This document shows positions 35,757 through 43,592 of a stretch of 64,000 nucleotides of DNA, in pieces. Each line of letters starts with the position of its first letter. The first letter of the stretch is position 1. The position numbers were made by a program, and so were the translations under genes. Origin of the DNA: Anaerostipes amylophilus (GTDB lineage: Bacteria > Bacillota > Clostridia > Lachnospirales > Lachnospiraceae). The stretch is from NCBI RefSeq assembly GCF_025567365.1, contig NZ_JAOQJG010000001.1, positions 310,001-374,000 on the forward strand, given 5' to 3'. The notes beneath the pieces were generated by a model, which was not told where the DNA came from, did not search any database, and worked only from the letters and a program-made list of their open reading frames with translations.

Positions 35757-36443
35757 TTATTGCATTTTTAATAGTTGTATTTCATTAGCCAGTGCATCTT
35801 TAAATACTTCCACCAGATTGTTGTTGCTGGAATACAGACTGGTTGCCTCGTAGCAGTTCGTGATCGCTCCTGTTAAAACATCTTTGGAATCTGTGATCAG
35901 CCGGATCTGTTCCTTCTTACATTGCGTCAGATAAACAGTTGCTCCTTTTAATTCGAATGGTTCATTCGTTATGATCACAACTTTCTTGCCTTCACTTACC
36001 ATCTTCTCTAAGTATTCCCGGAACATCTCCAGTCGCTCATTGTATACAGAGATATATGCTCGCTCTTCTGCCTGAAGCAGCATATCGATGATCTTATCGC
36101 AAATATGTTCTTCGCCTTTGATCGTCAGATAACCGCCTTCGTTCTTTCGTTTGCCTGGAAGTTCTTCCTTCAGCTCTGTCTTCTTCTGTTCCAGATGTCT
36201 AATCTTATTGCTGCAGAATTCTTCGATCGCAACCGGTGTATAACGAACTGTATCTTCTTCTTGTATATAGGCTGCACCTTTGTCTACCAGACCTGCCAGT
36301 GCATTGTATGCGTTAGATCTTGAAATCCCGCTTTGCTTGGCTGCCTCATATCCATTAAGGCTTCCTTCCAGTGTCAGTAAAATGTAAAGACTGGCTTCAT
36401 GTCTTGTGAGTCCAAACTCCATCAGACGCTCTACATTATCCAT
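35757..36443 (-). CDS. TrmB-family transcriptional regulator
   Basis: The 228-residue protein begins with a TrmB-type winged helix (MEFGLTRHEASLYILLTLEG, YEAAKQSGISRSNAYNALAG) and a coiled linker (RHLEQKKTELKEELPGKRK), followed by a PLD-like effector domain (YISVYNERLEMFREYLEKM, VVIITNEPF). I start it at ATG 36443, 8 bases after GAGG; a GTG lies 3 codons before. It may be co-transcribed with lysA, though any control of lysine synthesis is only inferred from position. Confidence 0.85.
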   Translation of the reverse strand: MDNVERLMEFGLTRHEASLYILLTLEGSLNGYEAAKQSGISRSNAYNALAGLVDKGAAYIQEEDTVRYTPVAIEEFCSNKIRHLEQKKTELKEELPGKRKNEGGYLTIKGEEHICDKIIDMLLQAEERAYISVYNERLEMFREYLEKMVSEGKKVVIITNEPFELKGATVYLTQCKKEQIRLITDSKDVLTGAITNCYEATSLYSSNNNLVEVFKDALANEIQLLKMQ

Positions 36444-36530
36444 CACTTTCACCTCGTGTTCCTATCTAGGACTACTATAGTTGAATTAAAAAAGAATGTC
36501 AAGCTTTCCTTGACATTCTGAGAATTTTTC

Positions 36531-36923
36531 TTACCACTCTTCTTCTTTTCCCACATACTCTTTTCCACCAACTGTCATGATGTCAAAATCAACATAGGCT
36601 ACTTTGTCTTTGCTGTCTCCACTAATGTTATATTTCTGTTTTACATTTTTTGCTTCTTTTTTGATCTGCTGCAATTTTGCATATCTCATTGCTTCTTTTG
36701 AAGAGATTTTTCTCTCTTTATTTGTTTTAGAATCTGTAAGTGTAAAATCATAATTATTAAAATCTGTATAATATTTGGTAATCTTTATTCTGTCTTTGAC
36801 CTTCCAGAATACGATCTGCATCATATCATGATCCGGATCGATAAATACCATTTTGCAGCCGCTTTTTATCCCATTGATAATATCCGATTTCTTCTTTGCT
36901 TTTTGGTCCTTGTGCAATCTCAT
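36531..36923 (-). CDS. Hypothetical protein, probably 3' part of a frameshifted gene
   Basis: The 130-codon frame is basic and soluble, with MQIVFWKVKDRIKITKYYTD and a DFTLTDSKTNKERKISSKEA segment, and I know no family for it. It overlaps the next frame by 98 bases. That frame supplies a membrane helix and a good ribosome site, so the two most likely form one membrane-anchored protein split by a single-base change near 36880. If intact as it stands, it would start at ATG 36923 after GGGTGG. Confidence 0.5.
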   Translation of the reverse strand: MRLHKDQKAKKKSDIINGIKSGCKMVFIDPDHDMMQIVFWKVKDRIKITKYYTDFNNYDFTLTDSKTNKERKISSKEAMRYAKLQQIKKEAKNVKQKYNISGDSKDKVAYVDFDIMTVGGKEYVGKEEEW

Positions 36924-37017
36924 TCATATGATTCCACCCAATCAAAAGCGCTGCTATCATTGTACATATCGTTAAAAGATATCCTATCAGCGTTGTTGCT
37001 TTTTTATTTTGTTTCAT
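36826..37017 (-). CDS. Hypothetical membrane anchor, probably 5' part of a frameshifted gene
   Basis: This frame of 63 codons has AAGGAG 9 bases before its ATG and encodes KQNKKATTLIGYLLTICTMI and further helix residues, then a short hydrophilic tail that stops. It overlaps the following frame by 98 bases in a different phase. Together they make a type II membrane protein of about 160 residues. No homologue comes to mind. Confidence 0.45.
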   Translation of the reverse strand: MKQNKKATTLIGYLLTICTMIAALLIGWNHMNEIAQGPKSKEEIGYYQWDKKRLQNGIYRSGS

Positions 37018-37054
37018 TCGCATCTTCTCCTTATAATTTATTATATTTTATTCT

Positions 37055-37390
37055 TTATTGTAAAGCCGTACAAAGAACAAACAATATAAGCATCCAGGAA
37101 CTGCTTTTGTAGATTTTCATGCGATATTCTTCTTTCTCGATCAGTACATATGTCATGATCATTCTCAAAATAAGATTGATAATCTGTAGTATTCCAAAGA
37201 TGATCTTAACCTTATCAAAGGATAAAGATCCATGATCCATTTGTACAATGACCGCATAAAAAAATGATATTACACACATGACAACACACTGCACATAAAA
37301 ATAAAATTTGCTTTCCAAATCAATATTGAAAAAGACATTTGTCTCATCTTGTGAAAAGAAAAGTAAAAATATAAGTATCATTTGCCTCAT
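37055..37390 (-). CDS. Hypothetical small membrane protein
   Basis: The 111-codon product has four hydrophobic stretches (ILIFLLFF, FYFYVQCVVMCVISFFYAVI, FGILQIINLILRMIMTYVLI and WMLILFVLCTAL) separated by short charged turns. I do not recognise it. AGGTGG lies 4-5 bases before the start. It precedes the split gene at 36531-37017 on the same strand and may share its transcript. Confidence 0.45.
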   Translation of the reverse strand: MRQMILIFLLFFSQDETNVFFNIDLESKFYFYVQCVVMCVISFFYAVIVQMDHGSLSFDKVKIIFGILQIINLILRMIMTYVLIEKEEYRMKIYKSSSWMLILFVLCTALQ

Positions 37391-37391
37391 T

Positions 37392-37571
37392 AAACCACCT
37401 GCCGGATTTATGACAATCCAGAAGTCGAAATCTTTAATTCAAATTGCTGACGAACTGGAAGAAGAACCTACCGACATTCAATCACTTTACGAATGTGTTA
37501 CACAAAATATCAATCTAACTGTCGAAGAAATTTATAAAATCTACATTTCAACTAATAAAACTAACAACTAA
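37392..37571 (+). pseudogene. Remnant: C-terminal tail of an Rpn/PD-(D/E)XK transposase-like protein
   Basis: The plus strand encodes PPAGFMTIQKSKSLIQIADE then LEEEPTDIQSLYECVTQN. The pattern 'KS...IADELEE....I..LY' is typical of the tail of Rpn-type recombination-promoting nucleases in Lachnospiraceae. No start or nuclease core is left, and a strong terminator follows at once, as after a full gene. Assignment is tentative. Confidence 0.4.
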
Positions 37572-37573
37572 CA

Positions 37574-37610
37574 AAGAACTCCACAGCCTACGCTGTGGAG
37601 TTCTTACTTT
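37574..37610. terminator. Strong bidirectional terminator
   Basis: Perfect 13-bp arms AAGAACTCCACAG (37574-37586) and complement (37593-37605) with a 6-base loop, T-rich after. Confidence 0.85.
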
Positions 37611-37659
37611 ATCGATATTTACATCATCAATATTCAATTTCGTCAAAAAATGGAAAATC

Positions 37660-38529
37660 TTATTCGTCAGCTTTTCCTTCAGATCCGAATAATTTAATCT
37701 TTGTAATTACCATATCTTTAATAGCTTCAGCACCTGGTGCTAATAATTTACGAGGGTCGAAACCTTTTCCTTCAAGGTCTTTTCCATCTTCGATATATTT
37801 ACGTGTAGCTTCAGCAAATGCAATCTGGCATTCTGTGTTAACGTTGATCTTAGCTACTCCAAGAGAGATTGCTTTTTTGATCATATCATCAGGGATTCCT
37901 GTACCACCATGTAATACTAATGGCATATCTCCTGTTAACTGCTGAATTGCATCTAATGTTTCGAAGCTTAATCCTTCCCAGTTTTCTGGGTATTTTCCGT
38001 GGATGTTTCCGATTCCTGCTGCAAGCATTGTTACTCCAAGATCTGCAACTGATTTACATTCTTTAGGATCTGCGCATTCACCTCTACCGATAACTCCATC
38101 TTCTTCTCCACCGATAGATCCAACTTCAGCTTCGATAGACATTCCTTTTCCTTTTGCAACTTTTACTAGTTCTTTTGTTTTTTCAATGTTTTCTTCGATT
38201 GGATAGTGAGATCCATCAAACATGATAGAAGAGAATCCAGCTTCGATACATTTGTAGCATCCTTCATAAGAACCGTGGTCTAAGTGAAGAGCTACTGGTA
38301 CGGAAATGTTTAATTCTTCTAACATTCCGTTAACCATTCCTACAACAGTTTTGTATCCTGTCATATATTTTCCTGCTCCTTCAGAAACACCAAGGATCAC
38401 TGGAGATCTTGTCTCTTCTGCTGCTAATAAAATAGATTTTGTCCATTCTAAGTTGTTGATGTTGAACTGTCCAACTGCGTAATGTCCGGCTTTCGCCTTG
38501 TTTAACATTTCTTTTGCTGATACTAACAT
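37660..38529 (-). CDS. fba: Class II fructose-bisphosphate aldolase
   Basis: This zinc aldolase splits fructose 1,6-bisphosphate into dihydroxyacetone phosphate and glyceraldehyde 3-phosphate. The 289-residue TIM barrel has VALHLDHGSYEGC (catalytic Asp and Zn His), EAEVGSIGGEEDG, GNIHGKYPENW and LHGGTGIPDDMI (Zn His), and KINVNTECQ. It is likely the main glycolytic enzyme: the two other aldolase-like genes at 54863 and 55821 are more divergent. A good promoter lies upstream, overlapping a 12-bp palindrome. The upstream neighbours are broken polyol genes. Confidence 0.94.
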   Translation of the reverse strand: MLVSAKEMLNKAKAGHYAVGQFNINNLEWTKSILLAAEETRSPVILGVSEGAGKYMTGYKTVVGMVNGMLEELNISVPVALHLDHGSYEGCYKCIEAGFSSIMFDGSHYPIEENIEKTKELVKVAKGKGMSIEAEVGSIGGEEDGVIGRGECADPKECKSVADLGVTMLAAGIGNIHGKYPENWEGLSFETLDAIQQLTGDMPLVLHGGTGIPDDMIKKAISLGVAKINVNTECQIAFAEATRKYIEDGKDLEGKGFDPRKLLAPGAEAIKDMVITKIKLFGSEGKADE

Positions 38530-38573
38530 AGTTTGTCCTCCATATAATTCGTTAACTTTTTCACATCTAGTTC

Positions 38574-38622
38574 ATTATACTCTATTTATACGTGGGTTGC
38601 AAGTTCTGAGTTGCAACCCACG
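38574..38622 (-). promoter_or_regulatory. fba promoter with overlapping palindrome
   Basis: On the minus strand TTGCAA (38597-38602), 17 bases, TATAAT (38574-38579). The -35 box is the end of a perfect palindrome CGTGGGTTGCAA-N8-TTGCAACCCACG (38591-38622). The palindrome could be an operator, or a terminator-like stem for the remnant gene upstream; it lacks a U-run. Confidence 0.6.
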
Positions 38623-38628
38623 CATATA

Positions 38629-38829
38629 TTATTTCTGATTTTTCTGCACAATCTCTTCATATAAATCATCGATGTTCTGATCTTTTAAAAAGTTTTGAAT
38701 TGTTACAATACGAATTCCCAGATTTGCTCCCTGTGCTCTTTCTAACAGATTCTCATATGTGACGATGACATCTGCATCTTCTGGCACTTTTTCAATCACA
38801 TAATTTTTTACATCCATTTTTTTCTCCAA
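38629..38829 (-). pseudogene. Remnant of a mannitol-type PTS IIB domain
   Basis: The frame encodes VKNYVIEKVPEDADVIVTYE, NLLERAQ and IVTIQNFLKDQNIDDLYEEI, like the C-terminal half of mannitol-family IIB domains (..LP.DAD.VIT...L..RA......I.V.NFL....YD.L...). The N-terminus with the phosphorylated cysteine is missing; it is joined to the broken dehydrogenase gene by an apparent deletion. Probably inactive. Confidence 0.6.
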
Positions 38830-38991
38830 CTTTCACTATATATCCGCCAAATTCATGTCCTGTGATAACTGGATGTTCTTTGCTTACATCATCCGGAACT
38901 CGTTTATGATCTCCTCCTCGGATCGCTGGAAGATCTACTTCTTTTATGTAAACTTGATTTTTCCTGATAGTACTGCTGCTGTTGCTTTCAT
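38823..38991 (-). pseudogene. Remnant of a zinc-dependent polyol (sorbitol-type) dehydrogenase
   Basis: AGGAGG precedes ATG 38991, which starts MKATAAVLSGK; after a one-base shift the frame continues NQVYIKEVDLPAIR, then after a small deletion VPDD, and EHPVITGHEFGGYIVKVGEK. These are the first and the GHE-motif segments of medium-chain zinc alcohol dehydrogenases. The GICGSD part is lost and the gene stops at its fusion with the IIB remnant. Confidence 0.65.
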
Positions 38992-39006
38992 GATCAATCA
39001 TACCTC

Positions 39007-39753
39007 CTACATTTTGATATAATCATTATCTTCTTCTACTTTTAATAACAGATCTCCTTGTAAGGAATCTCTTAAAACTCTTGTTACATTTTTACTGTCA
39101 CTATTGTGATACCATGCTTCGGCTTCTTCTCTTGAAGAACCACCTTTTTCTTTTCTTGAAACTAAACGTTCTTTTAACATCTCTTCTTCTGCAAGAATCA
39201 AAATCTTATAATCTGCATATTGCTGCATAGATCTCCAAGGTTCCTGTTTTAACAATAACCAGTTTCCTTCGATTAAAATGATATCTTTTGTGACTTTAAT
39301 TTGATCTTCTACTACATCATGAAGATTCCTGTCATAAATCGGCCATAAAATATCTTCTGTTTTGATCTTTTCCAGTTTCTTCCTTACCTTTGCCGTGTCA
39401 TATGTTTCTGGACATCCTTTAACCTGTTTCATTGGTACTGTCTCTCCGAATACTACCACGTCGTGTGAATTAATATAATCAGAATGATAATGGAATCCAT
39501 CAAGTCCCAATGCCTGAATCTCTGTCAGTTCTTGTTCTTCTTTGGATAAATATTCTAAGAACTGGCTTAATGTCGTCTTCCCAACCGCTGGTGGTGCTGC
39601 CATAAATACTATAAGTCTTTCATTTTTTTGTTTCTGCAGTTCATGTAAATGTTTTAATAATGGAAGAAACACTTCTCGAATCGTTTCTTCATTGTAAACT
39701 GCTTTCATTTCAAAACCATTGACTTTAATTAAATATTCTTTCCATTCTTTCAT
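39007..39753 (-). CDS. Nucleoside/sugar kinase-like P-loop protein (PRK/uridine kinase superfamily)
   Basis: The 248-residue protein has Walker A MAAPPAVGKTTLSQFLEYL at about residues 50-68, a substrate loop ALGLDGFHYHSDYI, DILWPIYDRNLHD and IILIEGNWLLL, the pattern of the phosphoribulokinase/uridine kinase/pantothenate kinase group, close to YggC/fructose-kinase-like proteins found with sugar operons. It precedes remnants of a polyol dehydrogenase and PTS IIB by 15 bases, so it was probably the first gene of a polyol operon. The substrate is unknown. Confidence 0.75.
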   Translation of the reverse strand: MKEWKEYLIKVNGFEMKAVYNEETIREVFLPLLKHLHELQKQKNERLIVFMAAPPAVGKTTLSQFLEYLSKEEQELTEIQALGLDGFHYHSDYINSHDVVVFGETVPMKQVKGCPETYDTAKVRKKLEKIKTEDILWPIYDRNLHDVVEDQIKVTKDIILIEGNWLLLKQEPWRSMQQYADYKILILAEEEMLKERLVSRKEKGGSSREEAEAWYHNSDSKNVTRVLRDSLQGDLLLKVEEDNDYIKM

Positions 39754-39837
39754 ATGCCACCTCTTTCTTTATACTTATTATACGATATGTTCTTTTGCAG
39801 ATACAAGGAATAGACTTTTTAGTTTGGCAGCATTAAA

Positions 39838-39877
39838 AAGTGCCATCTTTTTATGTTATAAAAAAGATGGCACTTCT
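39838..39877. terminator. Terminator of the DUF2752 unit
   Basis: Perfect 15-bp arms AAGTGCCATCTTTTT (39838-39852) and complement (39861-39875). Confidence 0.85.
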
Positions 39878-39893
39878 GATCCCTGACAAATAT

Positions 39894-40262
39894 TTAGTTA
39901 AATTTTGTGTAATCAATGAGATCTCCCAGATAATCATATCCGAACTGATATACCATGATATTTCTGATCACTGCAAATCCAAAGAAGATACATATTCCTA
40001 AGATCAACATCCAAAGTCTTGGCTTCATGATCCCAATCTCTCTGCCTGTCAGCTTCTTTATCATCCATCCTATCATGCACCATAGAAACATAATCCCGGT
40101 ATATACAACCGTTGGATTACAGAAAAATGCTCTCTCAATATCCAAATGAAGTAGCGCGATCACACTTCTTGTTCCGCCACATGCCGGACAGTAAAAATGT
40201 GTAACTTCTTTGAAAAAGCAGGGCATACTTCTTATGATCTTATATAGAATCATCATTTTCAT
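39894..40262 (-). CDS. DUF2752 membrane protein
   Basis: The 122-residue protein has the family core FYCPACGGTRSVIALLHLDI (CPxCGxTR) near residue 25 and two or three membrane helices after it. The function of DUF2752 is unknown; the cysteines might bind metal. I start at MKMMILYK 40262, overlapping the end of the DUF4190 gene by 23 bases; an ATG one or two codons later is also possible. The two are co-transcribed. Confidence 0.8.
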   Translation of the reverse strand: MKMMILYKIIRSMPCFFKEVTHFYCPACGGTRSVIALLHLDIERAFFCNPTVVYTGIMFLWCMIGWMIKKLTGREIGIMKPRLWMLILGICIFFGFAVIRNIMVYQFGYDYLGDLIDYTKFN

Positions 40263-40710
40263 CGATATATGTATCATAATGTGTATTAAACTCTTTCATT
40301 TCATTTTGGAAATCTGCACTGAGCAGAATATTCACAACAAAAACTGTGATCAAGATGATAGAACCTATGATCCCTATGATTCCACAGATCAGTCCTGCTT
40401 TCGCTTTCTTTCCTCTTGTCTCATTGACTTTTGGAGTCACTGCAAAACAAATGATCGCTGCGATTCCAGTGATGATCGCAATCGGTGTGCAACAACAGCT
40501 GACCATACATACAACAGAAATGATTCCTAAGATCATTGCTGCAAGGGCAATTCCACTTGTTTGTGCCTGTTGATCAACATTTGCTTCCTGTTGTGTGTTG
40601 TAATGATTGTATCTCATGTTTTCGTTTTCATATCTTGACTGATCTTCTTGTCTCTGATCCTCATCTTTGATCTCGTATCCAGTATATGGATCGTATCTTT
40701 TATCTTCCAT
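40240..40710 (-). CDS. DUF4190 domain-containing membrane protein
   Basis: The 156-residue protein has a Gln/Asn/Tyr-rich soluble N-terminus (residues 1-50) and then a DUF4190 unit: GIALAAMILGIISVVCMVSC and KKAKAGLICGIIGIIGSIIL, two glycine-rich helical pairs with a CCC motif between. Proteins with a zinc-ribbon or Q-rich head plus DUF4190 are common in Firmicutes and often sit beside DUF2752. The role is unknown. Confidence 0.82.
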   Translation of the reverse strand: MEDKRYDPYTGYEIKDEDQRQEDQSRYENENMRYNHYNTQQEANVDQQAQTSGIALAAMILGIISVVCMVSCCCTPIAIITGIAAIICFAVTPKVNETRGKKAKAGLICGIIGIIGSIILITVFVVNILLSADFQNEMKEFNTHYDTYIDENDDSI

Positions 40711-40721
40711 TCTTTTCTCCT

Positions 40722-41147
40722 CTACTTTCTAATGTAGCGAATCATTCCTGGTCCTAATTTATCTGTCGGACGCGAAATAAATTCATGCTTATGATAAAAC
40801 GGCTCTCGTCCAACTGCACACATCAGATCAAGCATGATCTCTGTTCCCTCTTCACAAAGATCCTCTACATACTTGATCAGATCTTCAATGATCGCACTTC
40901 CAATTCCATAATGCTGGTAGTCTGGATGGATCATCAGATCCTGAATATAGCAAATGACAGCCCCGTCACCGACGAGTCGTCCCATTCCTACAATCTTTGC
41001 ATCAATGTATGCACAGACAATATACAAACTGTTATCTAATGCTTTCTTCGCCTGTGTTCTTGATAATGGTTTGAAGTTGACTGCTTTTCTTAATTCAAGA
41101 TATGTATCAACTCCTACATTATTTGATACTAGTGTTACTAATTTCAT
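40722..41147 (-). CDS. GNAT-family N-acetyltransferase
   Basis: The 141-residue protein has the acetyl-CoA fold: IVGMGRLVGDGAVICYIQDL (strands 3-4) and MIHPDYQHYGIGSAIIEDLI with the Q..GIG pyrophosphate loop, then REPFYHKHEFISRP near the end. The substrate is unknown; the group includes small-molecule and protein acetyltransferases. It starts a possible unit with the DUF4190 gene 11 bases downstream. Confidence 0.9.
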   Translation of the reverse strand: MKLVTLVSNNVGVDTYLELRKAVNFKPLSRTQAKKALDNSLYIVCAYIDAKIVGMGRLVGDGAVICYIQDLMIHPDYQHYGIGSAIIEDLIKYVEDLCEEGTEIMLDLMCAVGREPFYHKHEFISRPTDKLGPGMIRYIRK

Positions 41148-41294
41148 TCTTTCTTTTTCTTCTTTCTTCCATAATAATAGTGGTTTCCTTATAAAATAAA
41201 ATATTTCTTTAATTGGCTATCATCTTATCACGAATTTTATCAGAATACAAGAAATGAGTATCTTGTGCTAAAATTTATGATCTTATACACAAAA

Positions 41295-41340
41295 AAACAG
41301 ATGATTTTTATTTTTTCCCACAAAAATCACCTGTTTCTTC
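41295..41340 (-). terminator. Terminator of the amt-PII unit
   Basis: AAACAGATGATTTTT pairs with AAAAATCACCTGTTT (one mismatch); A-run on the left gives a U-run on the minus strand. Confidence 0.8.
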
Positions 41341-41365
41341 TATATGATAGTAGATATTTTAAGAC

Positions 41366-41716
41366 CTAATCCTGTAGTGCATCTACATCACGTTCCCCAG
41401 TACGGATCTTCACTACATTTCTTACTTCGTAACTAAAGATCTTTCCGTCACCGACTTCTCCTGTAAATGCAGCTTTCTGAATGGCTTCAATTGTTTTTCT
41501 CTCCCATTCTTCAGAGGATACCACAATCTCAAATTTAATTTTTGGTCTCATCAACATATCAACTTTGGTACCACGGACAACTTCCGTAAACCCTTTCTGA
41601 GCTCCACATCCCATGACCTGTGATACTGTGATTCCGTTAACTCCGATTTTATTCAAAGCTTCTTTGACGTCTTCGAATTTTTCTTCGCGGACGATCGCAT
41701 TAATTTTGATCAGCAT
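41366..41716 (-). CDS. P-II family nitrogen regulatory protein
   Basis: The 116-residue protein has the P-II fold: the T-loop start VSQVMGCGAQKGFTEVVRG, the B-loop TGEVGDGKIFSYEV and the C-terminal RTGERDVDAL. It would bind ATP/ADP and 2-oxoglutarate and close the Amt channel when nitrogen is plentiful. The T-loop lacks the tyrosine that enteric GlnB/GlnK have modified (VRGTKVDM in place of YRGAEYMVDF), so control is by ligands only. It lies 16 bases after amt. Confidence 0.93.
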   Translation of the reverse strand: MLIKINAIVREEKFEDVKEALNKIGVNGITVSQVMGCGAQKGFTEVVRGTKVDMLMRPKIKFEIVVSSEEWERKTIEAIQKAAFTGEVGDGKIFSYEVRNVVKIRTGERDVDALQD

Positions 41717-41732
41717 ATATTTTCACCTCTTT

Positions 41733-42971
41733 TTAATCTAAACCGTTAAAGCTTGGATAAGCATTTTCTCCATGTTCTGATACATCCAATCCGATTTTCT
41801 CGGCTCTTTCTTCCACTCGAAGTGGAGTAAAGATACGAACGATCGCAATGCAGATCAAACTTCCTACAACTGCAACTGCGATAGATACAAAAATTCCTAT
41901 GATCTGTGCCACAAATAATCTTGTCTCTCCAAAGACAAGTCCATTCCATTTGGCAACTCCGTTGATGGATGTCATTCCGAATAATCCTGTTGCGATACCT
42001 CCCCAGATACCACCGATTCCATGGCAGCCAAAGGCATCTAATGCATCATCGATCTTTAATTTTCCTTTGATCAGTTTAACTCCAAAGTAGCAGATTGGAC
42101 TGACTAATAATCCGCAGATGACTGCTGCCCACATTGGGACAAATCCAGCTCCTGGTGTGATCGCTACTAATCCGATCACTAATCCTGTGGAAGCTCCAAC
42201 TAAAGTTGTTTTTCCTTCTGAAAATACTTCGATCAGCATCCATGATACAAGTCCTGCGGCTGCTGAAACTGAAGTTGTCATAAATGCATGTGCTGCAAGT
42301 CCATTTGCTGCAAGAGCACTTCCTGCATTAAATCCATACCATCCAAACCATAACAGTGCAGCTCCTAAAAATACAAACGGTGTATTATGTACGTGGTAAA
42401 CTCCCTGGTCATATCCACGACGTTTTCCAAGTGTTAAAGCTAATACCAGTCCACTCACACCTGATGTGATATGAACAACATTTCCTCCTGCGAAATCAAC
42501 TGATCCGATCTTGGCTAAGAATCCTCCTTCACCCCATACCATATGTGCCATTGGATAGTAAACGATCAATGACCATAAGATAATAAAAAGAACTAATGCC
42601 TTAAATTTCATTCTTCCTGCGACAGATCCTGTGATCAACGCTGGTGTGATCATTGCAAACATCATCTGAAATGCTGCAAATGCAAGGTTTGGAATCGTAG
42701 ATGCGTAAGGTCCCGGTTTCATTCCGACTCCGTTAAAACCAAACCATTTTGCTCCTCCAATGATCCCTGCGTGGTTTCCTCCGAAAGATAATGCATATCC
42801 AACAAGTACCCACATGATCACGGAAACTCCCATGATGAATACACACTGCATCATCGTGTTTCCAACGTTTTTCCTTCGTACCATTCCTCCATAGAAAAAT
42901 GCAAGGCCTGGTGTCATAATAAATACAAATGCTGCACATAGCAGTATAAATGCTGTATCTCCTGCGTTCAT
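41733..42971 (-). CDS. amt: Ammonium transporter (Amt)
   Basis: The 412-residue protein has eleven membrane helices and the Amt signatures FFYGGMVRRKNVGNTMMQC, DFAGGNVVHITSGVSGLVLA (pore His) and DAFGCHGIGGIWGGIATGLF (second pore His). It carries ammonium into the cell. I chose MNAGDTAFILLC because AATGGAGG lies 9 bases before it; a longer frame runs through the leader. The P-II gene follows. The promoter, a terminator-like hairpin and a leader of about 110 bases precede the gene. Confidence 0.95.
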   Translation of the reverse strand: MNAGDTAFILLCAAFVFIMTPGLAFFYGGMVRRKNVGNTMMQCVFIMGVSVIMWVLVGYALSFGGNHAGIIGGAKWFGFNGVGMKPGPYASTIPNLAFAAFQMMFAMITPALITGSVAGRMKFKALVLFIILWSLIVYYPMAHMVWGEGGFLAKIGSVDFAGGNVVHITSGVSGLVLALTLGKRRGYDQGVYHVHNTPFVFLGAALLWFGWYGFNAGSALAANGLAAHAFMTTSVSAAAGLVSWMLIEVFSEGKTTLVGASTGLVIGLVAITPGAGFVPMWAAVICGLLVSPICYFGVKLIKGKLKIDDALDAFGCHGIGGIWGGIATGLFGMTSINGVAKWNGLVFGETRLFVAQIIGIFVSIAVAVVGSLICIAIVRIFTPLRVEERAEKIGLDVSEHGENAYPSFNGLD

Positions 42972-43079
42972 AATATATTCCTCCATTCTCATTTTCAAAT
43001 ATGCTTCTATGCTCGTCAGAGTAGCTAGTTCTGACATCTTTGAAAATCTCTCGAGAGAATGTTTTCTTTTATAGTCTTT

Positions 43080-43133
43080 TCTATAAAAGAAAAAGGAGCC
43101 AAAGCACACTTTAACTTATGCTTTGACTCCTTT
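43080..43133 (-). promoter_or_regulatory. Attenuator-like hairpin in the amt leader
   Basis: AAAGGAGCCAAAGCA (43092-43106) pairs with 43119-43133 (one mismatch); on the transcript the stem is followed by TTTTTCTTTTATAG. It begins within about 10 bases of the expected transcription start, and the amt ATG lies about 110 bases further, so it should stop most transcripts unless an antiterminator acts. Confidence 0.7.
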
Positions 43134-43142
43134 GTCACGTTT

Positions 43143-43171
43143 ATAGTAACAAAAGGTGTTTTAAAATGCAA
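43143..43171 (-). promoter_or_regulatory. Promoter of amt
   Basis: TTGCAT (43166-43171), 17 bases, TACTAT (43143-43148) on the minus strand, directly before the attenuator-like hairpin. Confidence 0.65.
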
Positions 43172-43201
43172 GATTTATTTATGTATTTTTATCAAGACAA
43201 T

Positions 43202-43411
43202 TGTGATTTGAATGACGGAAATTATTGGTGGAATATTATAAAAAGAGATCATGTGTCTGCAACCCACTTGCGTTCGGACTCCCACGTAGCTGTACTAAGC
43301 TCCTGAATGGTCTAACGACCATCCACTCGCTAAGTGCAGACGTGTCCGTACGGTTGCCGACACATGATCTCTTTTTATAATATTCAAATAATTTACGTGA
43401 TTCAAACCACT
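43202..43411. repeat. Long palindrome (210 bp) between the two Amt genes
   Basis: Arms 43231-43257 and 43359-43385 are perfectly complementary over 27 bases (core AAAAAGAGATCATGTGTC). Imperfect pairing continues outward to 43202 and 43411 and inward (GCAACC/GGTTGC). The inside (43258-43358) is GC-richer than its surroundings and includes ACTTGCG and CACTCGCTAAGTG blocks. It reads like a folded RNA or a MITE, with no coding frame. Confidence 0.75.
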
Positions 43412-43545
43412 ATACAGTGTGTATGTTGTATGGTATTGATTGATAATTTTTGTATTCGTTAACAGAAGTTTAGCTAAAATCTACAAGCACCTTCTGTCTG
43501 AAAATTTCCTATTTTACAATCAATGCTGTTCTCCATACACCCCCA
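43404..43545. repeat. Inverted R4/R3 repeat segment
   Basis: 43404-43427 is an exact inverse copy of 3976-3999. On the minus strand 43541-43490 reads GTGTATGGAGAACAGC and later TCAGACAGAAG, matching 31857-31910. The segment separates the two long palindromes. Confidence 0.6.
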
Positions 43546-43592
43546 CTTGAATTTTTCAATCTTGTAATTGTCCACACTTTAGACTTCTGGTA

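Noticed and set aside
38629..38829. An intact PTS IIB protein
   Set aside because: The N-terminal half with the phosphorylated cysteine is missing and the frame begins inside the dehydrogenase remnant.
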